Notes: generated from the sequence alone by a model not told the origin. DNA of 64,000 nt from Sediminibacterium goheungense (GCF_004361915.1 NZ_SNWP01000010.1:1390050-1454049), one strand, 5' to 3'. Positions 10,309 to 18,472 are shown, counted from the first letter of the stretch. Translations and numbers: made by a program.

Positions 10309-10470
10309 TTAAACAATTTTATTCACATTTTTGGCGGCTTTGTTAATAGCCGCCCTTTTTACAATGTTTGTTAAGCCTTGTTTAATGCGGTATAAAAACA
10401 CAGTCTGCACAAAAAAGAAAAAAGTAGATTCGCTGTAACGTTGATGAATAAAGGGTTGTAGCAGATTCAT
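10309..10470 (-). CDS. Possible small basic protein (53 aa)
   Basis: An ATG at 10470 opens a frame that begins MNLLQPFIHQ and ends in the basic, Asn/Lys/Ala-rich AAKNVNKIV before a stop at 10309. It has no recognisable domain, no clear TAnnTTTG promoter and no Shine-Dalgarno sequence. The minus-strand terminator-like hairpin at 10225-10202 would suit it. A chance ORF is at least as likely. Confidence 0.22.
   Translation of the reverse strand: MNLLQPFIHQRYSESTFFFFVQTVFLYRIKQGLTNIVKRAAINKAAKNVNKIV
10333..10360 (+). terminator. Perfect 7-bp hairpin followed by CTTTTT
   Basis: GGCGGCT (10333-10339) pairs with AGCCGCC (10348-10354) around an 8-nt loop and is followed by CTTTTT. This is a canonical plus-strand intrinsic terminator, yet no plus-strand gene precedes it. 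Either a small transcript ends here or the structure belongs to the overlapping minus-strand frame. Confidence 0.5.
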
Positions 10471-10610
10471 TTTTTTTCATTTAAATAAGATACATACTTG
10501 CTATTAGCATCTGACACTAAAATTTCAAGCCTTTTTTAAGCCCTGAATCAAACTAAAATAATTTATCCGCAAAGGGCTTATTACCTTTGATTTTAACAAA
10601 AAAAGGGCAT

Positions 10611-11561
10611 ATGAAGTTTCCCGCACCCGTTTCTGTAAGCTGGATAGCATCTCTGATTCATGCTGATATCAAAGGAAATCCGGACGCACTTATCACAGGC
10701 ATTAATGAAATTCATAAAGTAGAAAAGGGCGATCTTGTATTTGTAGATCATCCGAAATACTATGATAAAAGTCTCAACAGCGCTGCTGATTTTATCATTA
10801 TCAATACTGCAGATGTTAGTATTCCCTCTGGTAAAACCATTCTGGTTACTGATGAGCCATTTGAAGCTTACTTAAAAATTGTACGCCATTTCAGACCATT
10901 CACACCTGCTCAATCCAGTATCAGTTCAACAGCTGTTATTGGTGAAAACACAGTAATAATGCCCAATTGTTTTATTGGTGAAAATGTAGAGATAGGGAAA
11001 CATTGTATCATACATCCGAATGTAACCATACTTGACCATACCATCATCGGCGACTATGTAGTAATACAATCAGGTACTGTTATTGGGAGTGATGCATTTT
11101 ATTATAACACCAAAAAGAACCGCAGTGTGTGGTATAAAAAAATGTTGAGTTGTGGCAATGTTGTTATAGAAAACCATGTTGAAATTGGTGCAGGTTGTAC
11201 CATCGACAGAGGTGTAACAGCCGAAACAAGAATCGGACAAGGTACCTGCATGGATAATATGGTTCATATTGGCCATGATACAACCGTGGGTAAGAACTGC
11301 TTATTTGCTGCACAGGTAGGAATAGCAGGTGGAACCATTATTGAAGATGGTGTTACCCTTTGGGGCCAGGTAGGCGTAAGCAAAACCCTGACCATCGGTG
11401 CCAATGCAGTGGTACTCGCACAAAGTGGTGTTCCCTCTTCACTGGAAGGTGGAAAAACCTATTTCGGTTATCCTGCCGAAGACGCATCCCTGAAAAGAAG
11501 AGAGCTTGTCTGGATCAAAAGAATCCCGGAATTATGGAAGAAAGTGATGGAGGGAGAGTGA
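10611..11561 (+). CDS. LpxD-like UDP-3-O-acylglucosamine N-acyltransferase
   Basis: A 316-aa protein. The N-terminal LpxD uridine-binding domain (about residues 1-95) is followed by a long left-handed beta-helix of hexapeptide repeats (IGENTVI, IGENVEI, IGDYVVI and so on, about 100-290). The putative catalytic His lies in the DNMVHIGHDTTVG segment. It would add the second 3-hydroxyacyl chain in lipid A synthesis. Bacteroidota often carry a second LpxD-like paralogue with this kind of N-terminus, so this may not be the housekeeping LpxD. The ATG at 10611 is preferred over the in-frame TTG at 10587, which overlaps a TACCTTTG promoter element. Confidence 0.85.
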   Translation: MKFPAPVSVSWIASLIHADIKGNPDALITGINEIHKVEKGDLVFVDHPKYYDKSLNSAADFIIINTADVSIPSGKTILVTDEPFEAYLKIVRHFRPFTPAQSSISSTAVIGENTVIMPNCFIGENVEIGKHCIIHPNVTILDHTIIGDYVVIQSGTVIGSDAFYYNTKKNRSVWYKKMLSCGNVVIENHVEIGAGCTIDRGVTAETRIGQGTCMDNMVHIGHDTTVGKNCLFAAQVGIAGGTIIEDGVTLWGQVGVSKTLTIGANAVVLAQSGVPSSLEGGKTYFGYPAEDASLKRRELVWIKRIPELWKKVMEGE

Positions 11562-11672
11562 ATGGTCAATGGTCAATGAATTAAATTGGGTGAGTAGTGA
11601 GTAGTCAGTAGTGAGTATCTTAGCCAATAATATTCGCTACTGACTACTGACTACTCACTACTCACCATTGAC
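11558..11672 (+). repeat. Heptanucleotide repeat array with long inverted arms
   Basis: Three GT(G/C)AATG heptamers (11558-11578) overlap the LpxD-like stop codon. Four GT(G/C)AGTA heptamers follow (11590-11617). An inverted array then runs at 11636-11672, reading TACTGAC/TACTCAC units and ending CACCATTGACC. The 21-nt arm 11590-11610 is perfectly complementary to 11645-11665, so the transcript folds into a strong hairpin between two convergent genes. It may act as a bidirectional terminator. Confidence 0.85.
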
Positions 11673-11680
11673 CTCTCTGC

Positions 11681-12250
11681 TCACAACCCACTATAATTAG
11701 GGGTATACTTTTCATGCCGGAGTATTCGCAATAAATCCTTTTCCAGTGATTCAACCGGGTATTCAATGATACGGCCCATTTCGGACTGGTTATGATAAAT
11801 AATGAGTGTAGGTACCCTTTTTATGTTTTTACCCGCTTCTTCATGCTGTGGACTTTGCTTATAAGCATCTCCGGCATTGCTCACAAAAATCAGTTTCACC
11901 TGCTGAATATCATAACCCGACGATTCCAGCATTTTTAACATACGTGGTACTTCTCGTTTACTGTCGCCACACCATGTACCGAGAAATATTTCAATTTGTT
12001 TGTCTTTTAATAAGGGTCTTAGCTGAACAGTAAATGAAGAATCCGGTTGATAAGCTGAAAAGCCGGTTGTAAACCATTGTCCGAAAGGTGGTTTTCGCAA
12101 TAAGGCAAGCTCGCAATGTCCAAGCAACATGGGTTCGCCATTTGCATTTTTTATTTCTGTATTGGTATAAGTAGCCGGCACCTGTGCATACGCAGGTGCA
12201 AAGGTGGTAGCCATACATACAATGGCTGCCACCCATATCAATGATTTCAT
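11681..12250 (-). CDS. Secreted thioredoxin-fold protein with WCGDS motif
   Basis: A 189-aa exported protein with a signal peptide ending near PAYA-QVP. The thioredoxin-like domain spans about residues 85-180: a beta-strand IEIFLGTWCGDSKREVP sits where the CxxC active site would be, and the cis-Pro strand KRVPTLIIY is intact. The second active-site Cys is replaced, giving CGDS, so classical dithiol exchange is unlikely. A peroxiredoxin-like, monothiol or structural role is more plausible. It is the last gene of a minus-strand run with the epimerase, Fur and SCO genes. Confidence 0.8.
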   Translation of the reverse strand: MKSLIWVAAIVCMATTFAPAYAQVPATYTNTEIKNANGEPMLLGHCELALLRKPPFGQWFTTGFSAYQPDSSFTVQLRPLLKDKQIEIFLGTWCGDSKREVPRMLKMLESSGYDIQQVKLIFVSNAGDAYKQSPQHEEAGKNIKRVPTLIIYHNQSEMGRIIEYPVESLEKDLLRILRHEKYTPNYSGL

Positions 12251-12320
12251 TGTAAATGGATTATAGGTTGATGAATAAATACACAGCTCCGCTAAGCGGA
12301 AACACAGAATTTGTATGTAT

Positions 12321-12656
12321 TCAAACCAGCGGCGGGTGGAAAATCAGCGGCTTATAGGGAGTTGGGAGATGATCAGTATAAAAACCATTTTGAGGTACTA
12401 TCGCTGCTATTACGGCTTCTTCCGCTGATATATTTTTTTCAATAGTAAATTTCCAATCTGTTTTAAACTGTATGTCTTTTTGTTTTTCTGTTGCAGGAAT
12501 ACCGTCTACATCTGTATCTGAGGAAAGCATACAATCGCACCAGCTTTTATCGGCCATTGTTACAGCCAGTGCTGTACATTCTGCATAAGCCATCCACTTT
12601 GCTACCTGTGGTGCATAAAGTGATAGGGATAGTATGATAGTTACCAGGTATTTCAT
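12321..12656 (-). CDS. Small exported or membrane-anchored protein, unknown function
   Basis: A 111-aa protein with an N-terminal hydrophobic segment (YLVTIILSLSLYAPQVA), a Cys cluster SWCDCML near residue 39 and a proline-rich C-terminus ending FHPPLV. No family is recognised. Its overall plan (hydrophobic N-terminus, polar middle, Pro/His-rich tail) resembles the 97-aa protein at 31549-31842. It sits in the metal-related minus-strand gene run. Confidence 0.65.
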   Translation of the reverse strand: MKYLVTIILSLSLYAPQVAKWMAYAECTALAVTMADKSWCDCMLSSDTDVDGIPATEKQKDIQFKTDWKFTIEKNISAEEAVIAAIVPQNGFYTDHLPTPYKPLIFHPPLV

Positions 12657-12695
12657 AACCTGTATACAAGATAGTGTAAATTATAGCTATACCAG

Positions 12696-13673
12696 TTAGG
12701 GGAGCTGGTATTTAACTTTTAACTCTGCGCAAATACGATCAATAGATACTTCAAGAGGGGTGTAGGCAAATGTTGGAAGTGTTTGTAATAAACGGGTATT
12801 ATCGAAATTTACTTTTGCCTGCGCCGTTTTTGCTGTTTCTCGTGTAAGCAGTGGTTTTTTCCTGGTAAACCAGGATTTTACAGCTTCCACCCGCCATACA
12901 ATGGCAGCCATTAACGGACTTACTTTCCGTGACGGTATTTTTTTCCCGAAAGCTTTTGCAATCAGGTTAAAAACAGATCGATAAGGAACATTAGCACCAC
13001 TTATAATAAAGCGCTGGGCAGAAATGGTACTTTGCATCAATTCCATCATGGCTGTTACTACATCTTCCACATCTACAAAACCACTTATACCTTCGGTATA
13101 CCATGGGAACTCATCATATGCCGATTTGAAGATAGCGGTAGAGCCACTGCTCCAGTCGCCTGCACCCAGTATAATGACAGGGTTTACAATTACCGCATTC
13201 AATCCCTCACCTATACCTCTCCACACTTCCATTTCTGCCAGGTATTTACTTTTACCATATTCGCTGTTACTGGTTTCAGGAGTCCAGTTCATGGTTTCAT
13301 CAATGGCCACATCTTCTCTTATACGTCCCAGTGCAGCTACAGAACTCATGAATACCATTTTTTTCACTCCTGCATTCAATGCTGCATTCACCACATTGGC
13401 TGTTCCTTCAATATTTACATGCTGTAATTGTTTTTTCTGATCAGGACTGAAAGAAACAACCGCCGCACAATGGTATACCTGTTCTATATGCTGCATGGCA
13501 TCTTCCAATGCCATCACATCCAGTATATCGGCCTGAACCCATTCTACCAGATGGGTTATATCTGAAACGGGTATGGAATTTCTGTAAGTGGCGCGAACTT
13601 TTTGTCCACCCAAAACCAGTCGCCTCAGCAAGTGAGAACCTACCAATCCTGTTGCGCCGGTAATCAGAATCAT
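12696..13673 (-). CDS. NAD-dependent epimerase/dehydratase family protein
   Basis: A 325-aa extended SDR. The nucleotide-binding motif is TGATGLVGSHLLRRL at residues 5-19. SSVAALG and the catalytic YGKSK (in NSEYGKSKYLAEMEV) follow, and then the NPVIILGAGDW block typical of the dihydroflavonol-reductase-like subgroup. The substrate is unknown. It lies 48 nt downstream of the Fur-family gene and is probably co-transcribed with it. Confidence 0.9.
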   Translation of the reverse strand: MILITGATGLVGSHLLRRLVLGGQKVRATYRNSIPVSDITHLVEWVQADILDVMALEDAMQHIEQVYHCAAVVSFSPDQKKQLQHVNIEGTANVVNAALNAGVKKMVFMSSVAALGRIREDVAIDETMNWTPETSNSEYGKSKYLAEMEVWRGIGEGLNAVIVNPVIILGAGDWSSGSTAIFKSAYDEFPWYTEGISGFVDVEDVVTAMMELMQSTISAQRFIISGANVPYRSVFNLIAKAFGKKIPSRKVSPLMAAIVWRVEAVKSWFTRKKPLLTRETAKTAQAKVNFDNTRLLQTLPTFAYTPLEVSIDRICAELKVKYQLP

Positions 13674-13721
13674 GAAAATTATTTGCGTGAAGATATATGA
13701 ATGCGTGTAATCGCTTTCTCT

Positions 13722-14138
13722 TTATGAGCATTTATTACAAAGCCCACTCACAACCAGATCGTTTTGCATTGCCTTGAATCCATCCGGTAATGCTACTTTC
13801 GGAACGGTTACATGATCAAGGCAATAAGTAGTACCACACTCATCACACATAAAATGTACGTGATCGTCGTGGTGATGACCCGCCGAGCATTCATCCTTAC
13901 AAAGCGCATACCTTACAGAATTATCGGTGGTGGGTATGGTATGAATGATCCCTTTTTCAACAAAAGTTTGTAATGTTCTGTAAATCGTTACACGGTCAAA
14001 CTCTGTTCCACTCTTTTGCTCGATGTCTGCATGAGCCAATGCACCATTGGCATCAAAAAAATGAGATAATATCTTTTTCCTACTCTCAGTAATACTGAGG
14101 TGGTTTTTCTTCAATAAATCAACAATACGCTCGTGCAT
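13722..14138 (-). CDS. Fur family metal-responsive repressor
   Basis: A 138-aa regulator. The N-terminal winged helix contains FDRVTIYRTLQTFVEKGI, the Fur-family recognition helix. The dimerisation domain has a His/Asp-rich metal-binding stretch (GHHHDDHVHF) and two structural-zinc CxxC pairs (CDECG and CNKC). Specificity for Zn (Zur), Fe or peroxide cannot be decided from the sequence. It lies 12 nt after the SCO gene in the same transcript, close to a perfect 7-1-7 palindrome in the merC promoter that it could bind. Confidence 0.92.
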   Translation of the reverse strand: MHERIVDLLKKNHLSITESRKKILSHFFDANGALAHADIEQKSGTEFDRVTIYRTLQTFVEKGIIHTIPTTDNSVRYALCKDECSAGHHHDDHVHFMCDECGTTYCLDHVTVPKVALPDGFKAMQNDLVVSGLCNKCS

Positions 14139-14150
14139 ATATTTTCCTCC

Positions 14151-14807
14151 CTACTGTGGATTATTCGTAAAAATTCCATTCACAAAATTCCCGGATCCTT
14201 TTTCTTTCAATAATTCAGCAATATCTTTTTTTAGTTTTTCGAGCTCATCCGCTTTTAACCCATCATAAATCTGTCCGCGCACTTTTCCCTTCTTATCAAT
14301 GAGTGCGAAAAACTGTGTATGGATAAACTGATCTTCAATTTTTTCAAAATTGTTTTTTGGGTCATCCAGTAAATAAGAATTACGGGCCATTTGGTATAAA
14401 CTATCTTTTCTACCGGTTACCAATATCCATTTTTTAGTATCTATCTGCATAGAATCTGCATACACTTTCAGTCTCGCTACTGAATCCGTCTCCGGATCAC
14501 AGGTATGCGCCAGTATCATAAAATCGGGTTTGTCTTTATAGGTTTCATAAACGTCCTTCATACCTTTATGCATTTTCGGGCAAATGCCTTTACAGGTAGT
14601 GAAGAAATATTCAACCACTGTTACTCTACCCAACAGATCTTTTTCTGTTACAGGTACCCCATCCTGGTTCCTGAACATAAAAGGTTTTACATAACTGAGT
14701 TCGGGCAGCTTCACTCTCCAATTATCAGTTCCTCTGAAAAGGAAAAAGTAAAACGCTGCAACCAATACAGCAAAAAATAACAGGTAACCGATTAACTTCT
14801 TATTCAT
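14151..14807 (-). CDS. SCO1/SenC family copper-binding thioredoxin-fold protein
   Basis: A 218-aa protein with one N-terminal transmembrane anchor (GYLLFFAVLVAAFYFFLF) and a periplasmic SCO domain. The copper-binding CxxxC is present in FFTTCKGICPKMH, and the distal His lies in DQFIHTQFF. SCO proteins deliver Cu to the CuA site of cytochrome oxidase or act as thiol reductases. A -7 element TAACTTTG sits on the minus strand at 14829-14822, 14 nt before the start. It is the first gene of the SCO-Fur-epimerase run and is divergent from merC. Confidence 0.92.
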   Translation of the reverse strand: MNKKLIGYLLFFAVLVAAFYFFLFRGTDNWRVKLPELSYVKPFMFRNQDGVPVTEKDLLGRVTVVEYFFTTCKGICPKMHKGMKDVYETYKDKPDFMILAHTCDPETDSVARLKVYADSMQIDTKKWILVTGRKDSLYQMARNSYLLDDPKNNFEKIEDQFIHTQFFALIDKKGKVRGQIYDGLKADELEKLKKDIAELLKEKGSGNFVNGIFTNNPQ

Positions 14808-14876
14808 AGCCTACTAAAACACAAAGTTACACCCCATTTGGTTCAGAACAGGGCAGGATAAAAGTTTAGAATATAT

Positions 14877-14907
14877 TTTGCAACAATGTTGCATTGTTAT
14901 ATATTTG
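14877..14907 (+). promoter_or_regulatory. merC-like promoter with Fur-type operator between -33 and -7
   Basis: TTTG (14877-14880), exactly 19 nt, then TATATTTG (14900-14907) is a full match to the Bacteroidota consensus TTTG-N19-TAnnTTTG. The spacer holds a perfect 7-1-7 palindrome TGCAACA-A-TGTTGCA (14879-14893). It overlaps a second palindrome, AACAATG-TTG-CATTGTT (14882-14898). A 7-1-7 arrangement is the classical Fur-family box layout, and the position would block RNA polymerase. The Fur gene is 740 bp away. Confidence 0.8.
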
Positions 14908-14914
14908 CAGCCAC

Positions 14915-15307
14915 ATGAATTTTAAGATCAATTGGGACGCATTTGGTATTGCCACATCACTGGCATGTGCCATCCATTGCGCTTTATTGCCCTTATTCAT
15001 CACCAGTTTACCCTTATTCGGATATGATATCATTGAAAATAACTGGTTTGAATATGGAATGATTGCGCTGGCTTTTGTGGTAGGTACTTATTCATTGTAC
15101 CATGGCAGAAAAAAACATCACCATAGCTGGATGCCCATGATTTTTTTTACAGTTGGTATTATCCTCTTACTCGGTAAAGTTATCTGGCATCATTGGGAGC
15201 TATGGTTACTGATTCCTTCAGTAATCTGCATCATTACTGCTCACTATCTTAACTACCGCATGTGTCGCTCACACAACCATGCCCATAGCGACGATTGCAA
15301 CCATTAA
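14915..15307 (+). CDS. MerC-like membrane protein
   Basis: A 130-aa protein with four hydrophobic helices. The first contains the MerC hallmark IATSLACAIHCALLPLF, with the Cys pair of the metal-binding site. The tail is His/Cys-rich (CRSHNHAHSDDCNH). MerC proteins import mercuric ion in mer operons; chromosomal homologues next to metal regulators more probably handle Zn or other soft metals. The start is the ATG at 14915, 7 nt after a consensus -7 element. Its promoter carries a Fur-type palindrome. Confidence 0.85.
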   Translation: MNFKINWDAFGIATSLACAIHCALLPLFITSLPLFGYDIIENNWFEYGMIALAFVVGTYSLYHGRKKHHHSWMPMIFFTVGIILLLGKVIWHHWELWLLIPSVICIITAHYLNYRMCRSHNHAHSDDCNH

Positions 15308-15993
15308 CAGGTTCTGGTTTGTGTTTCACAATCGTGACATACGATAATAATATTATCCGCGAAACGAGGACTCACACTTGATTTCAGGCCATTTACCTCA
15401 ATTTCAATCAACTCATCATAGGGTTGTCTGGCAAGTACTTTAATAGGTTGATTGATGCGCAGACCCACTTTATCTACATACTGCAGAAAGGTAGCCGAGT
15501 TATCTTTTACCCCTACCATTTTGCATTGATGTCCTACGGTTTCTTCATTCAGGGTTTTCTTTTCAGGTATTTTCATTTCACCTGTAGCCGATGGAATAAC
15601 ATCGCCATGCGGGTCGAATGATGGATAATCCAGCAACTCATCAAGCTTATCGATGAGTTTTGAACTTTGAATATGCTCCAGTTGTTCCGCCACTTCATGA
15701 ACTTCATCCCAGGTAAAACCTAAATGTTCGTACAGAAAGGTTTCCCAAAGCCGGTGTTTTCGCACAATTTCAATCGCCTTTTTGCGTCCCTCAACGGTTA
15801 ACGAAGATTTTCCGTATTTCTCATAATGAATCAACTGCTTTTCCCGCAATTTCTTCAGCATATCATTGGCAGTGGCTGGTTTAACACCCAGATGGGCAGC
15901 TAGTTCATTGGTACCAGCCTCCGATTTGTCGACCTGTTCAATGGTTAACTGTAATAGTGCCTTCAGGTAATTCTCTTCCGTTGTAGATAACAT
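15304..15993 (-). CDS. DtxR/MntR family metal-dependent regulator
   Basis: A 229-aa regulator. The winged-helix N-terminus contains ELAAHLGVKPATANDMLKKL (recognition helix near residue 35). A dimerisation/metal domain with the HRLWETFLYEHLGF and EQLEHIQSSKL motifs follows, and then a C-terminal SH3/FeoA-like domain. It probably senses Mn or Fe. A -7 element TATCTTTG (16005-15998) lies just 4 nt before the ATG. Its 3' end overlaps the convergent merC gene by 4 nt, and its start faces a TonB receptor across an intergenic palindrome. Confidence 0.92.
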   Translation of the reverse strand: MLSTTEENYLKALLQLTIEQVDKSEAGTNELAAHLGVKPATANDMLKKLREKQLIHYEKYGKSSLTVEGRKKAIEIVRKHRLWETFLYEHLGFTWDEVHEVAEQLEHIQSSKLIDKLDELLDYPSFDPHGDVIPSATGEMKIPEKKTLNEETVGHQCKMVGVKDNSATFLQYVDKVGLRINQPIKVLARQPYDELIEIEVNGLKSSVSPRFADNIIIVCHDCETQTRTC

Positions 15994-16020
15994 GCTTCAA
16001 AGATAAAAGAAAAGACAAAC

Positions 16021-16043
16021 TATTTTTGTTAGATTAACCTAAC
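16021..16043 (+). promoter_or_regulatory. Candidate DtxR-family operator and TonB-receptor -7 element
   Basis: TATTTTTG (16021-16028) is a plus-strand -7 element. GTTAGATT/AACCTAAC (16028-16043) follows at once, a 16-bp palindrome with 7 of 8 positions symmetric. It resembles the TTAGGTTA...TAACCTAA sites of DtxR/IdeR regulators. It would cover the receptor transcription start and also lies 35 nt upstream of the DtxR gene itself. Confidence 0.6.
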
Positions 16044-16084
16044 ATTTATAATTTTACATGTCGAACTAAACATTCTTAGCCTTT

Positions 16085-18367
16085 ATGAAGGGTTTATTGA
16101 GCATTTTTCTAATTTTCCTGGCTTTTTCAGCGCAATCCCAGCAGGTAACAGTGGCTGGCAGGATTACGGCATCCGGGAAAGGCATAGCAAATGCTTCCAT
16201 TCGTATACTCAACGGTGTTGCTCAGGCCACATCAGATAGCAGTGGGTTTTATACTATTTTCTTACCCATGCAAGGAAGCTATACACTGGTAGCTGAAATG
16301 GTAGGCTATGAATCCTTCAGAAAAAAAATACTGGCAGTTACTACCCAAACGCTTTTACTGGACATTGTTTTAAAAGAAGCAGCTATTACTGTTTCCGATG
16401 TAGTAGTTACCGGCACACTCAAGGAAGTAAGAAAAATGGAAAGTCCAGTTCCGGTAGAAGTATTTACACCCGCATTTTTCCGAAAAAATCCAACACCTAA
16501 TATTTTCGATGCACTACAACAGGTAAATGGTGTGAGACCACAGTTAAACTGTAATATCTGTAACACAGGTGATATACATATTAATGGACTGGAAGGCCCA
16601 TATACCATGGTATTAATTGATGGCATGCCGATTGTGAGTAGCTTATCGACGGTATATGGTCTGTCTGGTATTCCCAATGCTTTGATTGAAAGAGTAGAAA
16701 TCGTAAAAGGTCCTGCCTCATCCCTCTATGGAAGTGAGGCTGTTGGAGGATTGATTAATATTATCACAAAAAATACAGCACACGCAGCCAGGCTTTATGC
16801 AGATTATATGCATACCAGTTGGAATGAAAAAAGCGCTGACCTTGGTTTTGCAGGGAACCCTTCAAAAAAAATAGCGGTTCTGACAGGATTGAACGGCTAT
16901 TTATATGATCGGCCGATAGATAAAAACAAGGATGGGTTTACAGATGTAACACTACAGAAAAGGCTTTCTGTTTTTCAGAAATGGTCTGTAACAAGAAAAG
17001 AAAACCGGCTCTTCAGTTTTGCAGCACGTTACTACCATGAAGACCGATGGGGAGGCGATATGCGTTGGAACAAAAGCTTCAGGGGAGGTGATAGCATTTA
17101 TGGGGAAAGTATTTATACCAGCAGATGGGAACTTACCGGTCAGTACCAGTTGCCCACAAGGGAAAAAATACTATATGCTGTTTCCTACAATTCGCATCAG
17201 CAGGATAGCCGCTATGGCACTACCTCTTATATTGCCAACCAGCAAATTTTTTTTCAACAGCTCACATGGGATAAGAAAGCAGGCATCCATGACCTGTTAA
17301 CCGGTGCCGCATTACGTTATACCTATTATGACGATAATACTCCTGCCACAGCCAGTGCGGATCCTCTCAACCCGAAAAATGAACCCCAACAAACCTGGCT
17401 ACCAGGTATTTTTGTACAGGATGAAATGAAAATAGGGCGTCAGCAATTACTATTAGGATTGCGATATGACCGGCATTCCATTCATGGTAATATTATTACC
17501 CCCAGAATCGCTTATAAACTTACCCTAAGCGGGAATGAAGCCATCAGATTGAATGCCGGAACAGGTTTTAGGGTGGTGAATTTATTTACAGAGGACCATG
17601 CTGCACTCACTGGTGCCAGAAAAACAGTGATCAGAAATGAACTCAAACCCGAGCGTTCGTATAATATAAACCTCAACTATTCGAAAAAACGCATAACCGG
17701 AAATGGTACCCTTATAGGATTAGAGGTATCTGTCTGGTATACTCATTTCAGCAATCGGATCATTGGTGATTATGAAACAAACCCTAACGAAATTATTTAT
17801 GATAATCTACAGGGTTATTCAGTAAGTAAGGGAATTACGGTTAATACTGACTTTAGTTTTTTAAATGGTATAAAAGCAATGGCGGGTTTTACACTGCAGG
17901 ATGTATCACTGAACGAGAATGGCATCAAGACACAACAGATACTCACAGAAAAAATTACCGGCACCTGGTCTGTTTCTTATAAAATCAACCCATGGAACCT
18001 TGCAGTTGACTATACAGGTAATTTCTATGGTCCCATGCGATTACCTTTATTAGGACCACTTGATCCGCGCAAACCCTATTCACCCGTATGGAGTTTACAA
18101 AACATACAGTTTACCTTTTCCGGGTGGAAACAGATAGCGTTTTATGGCGGCGTAAAAAATCTCCTCAACTGGACACCCAACAAAGGCAATCCTTTTCTCA
18201 TTGCCCGCACGCATGACCCCTTCGACAAAAAGGTTCAGTATGATACAAATGGACAAATAAAAGCTACCACTGAAAATCCCTATGCGTTGAGTTTTGACCC
18301 AACCTATGTATATGCACCTAACCAGGGCAGAAGAATATTTATTGGTATCAGGGTTTCGCTCAAGTAA
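16085..18367 (+). CDS. TonB-dependent outer-membrane receptor
   Basis: A 760-aa receptor. Signal peptide (residues 1-18), CarboxypepD_reg-like domain (about 20-100), plug domain (about 115-225, with the VEIVKGPASSLYGSEAVGG motif) and a 22-strand-type beta-barrel ending in an aromatic/hydrophobic strand (RRIFIGIRVSLK). The plug carries an unusual Cys pair (C156 and C159 in LNCNICNTGD). Such CxxC-containing plugs occur in receptors near metal regulators. The substrate is inferred to be a metal ion or chelate because the gene is divergent from a DtxR-family regulator with a shared operator candidate. Confidence 0.92.
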   Translation: MKGLLSIFLIFLAFSAQSQQVTVAGRITASGKGIANASIRILNGVAQATSDSSGFYTIFLPMQGSYTLVAEMVGYESFRKKILAVTTQTLLLDIVLKEAAITVSDVVVTGTLKEVRKMESPVPVEVFTPAFFRKNPTPNIFDALQQVNGVRPQLNCNICNTGDIHINGLEGPYTMVLIDGMPIVSSLSTVYGLSGIPNALIERVEIVKGPASSLYGSEAVGGLINIITKNTAHAARLYADYMHTSWNEKSADLGFAGNPSKKIAVLTGLNGYLYDRPIDKNKDGFTDVTLQKRLSVFQKWSVTRKENRLFSFAARYYHEDRWGGDMRWNKSFRGGDSIYGESIYTSRWELTGQYQLPTREKILYAVSYNSHQQDSRYGTTSYIANQQIFFQQLTWDKKAGIHDLLTGAALRYTYYDDNTPATASADPLNPKNEPQQTWLPGIFVQDEMKIGRQQLLLGLRYDRHSIHGNIITPRIAYKLTLSGNEAIRLNAGTGFRVVNLFTEDHAALTGARKTVIRNELKPERSYNINLNYSKKRITGNGTLIGLEVSVWYTHFSNRIIGDYETNPNEIIYDNLQGYSVSKGITVNTDFSFLNGIKAMAGFTLQDVSLNENGIKTQQILTEKITGTWSVSYKINPWNLAVDYTGNFYGPMRLPLLGPLDPRKPYSPVWSLQNIQFTFSGWKQIAFYGGVKNLLNWTPNKGNPFLIARTHDPFDKKVQYDTNGQIKATTENPYALSFDPTYVYAPNQGRRIFIGIRVSLK

Positions 18368-18472
18368 AAAAGATTCTTTCATTGCATTACAAAAGCAATA
18401 CTTTGACCAGAAAATTCGCAACAAAATCCTCTTCGTGAAATATACGCCAATGAGTAAACACTAATTAATCCT

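Larger units (their letters stand above)
10226..10610. other. Gene-poor intergenic region of about 385 bp
   Basis: AT-rich DNA between the divergent pseudouridine synthase and LpxD-like genes. It holds a terminator-like hairpin (10333-10360), a self-complementary GGGAAATAAATTTCCC, a 10-codon reading frame after the first hairpin, and a 53-codon minus-strand ORF (10309-10470). A stable RNA is possible, but nothing here matches an RNA family that I recognise. Confidence 0.5.

Noticed and set aside
10200-10610. tRNA or 6S RNA gene
   Set aside because: No T-arm GGTTCGA-type sequence or cloverleaf. Hairpins are present but do not fit a known RNA fold that I recognise.
13024-13440. 138-codon and 131-codon plus-strand frames opposite the epimerase
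   Set aside because: Both are antisense to a clear SDR gene with catalytic motifs; composition is that of a shadow frame.
18095-18424. 109-codon minus-strand frame at the TonB receptor end
   Set aside because: It is antisense to the conserved barrel end of the receptor and shows no protein-like features.
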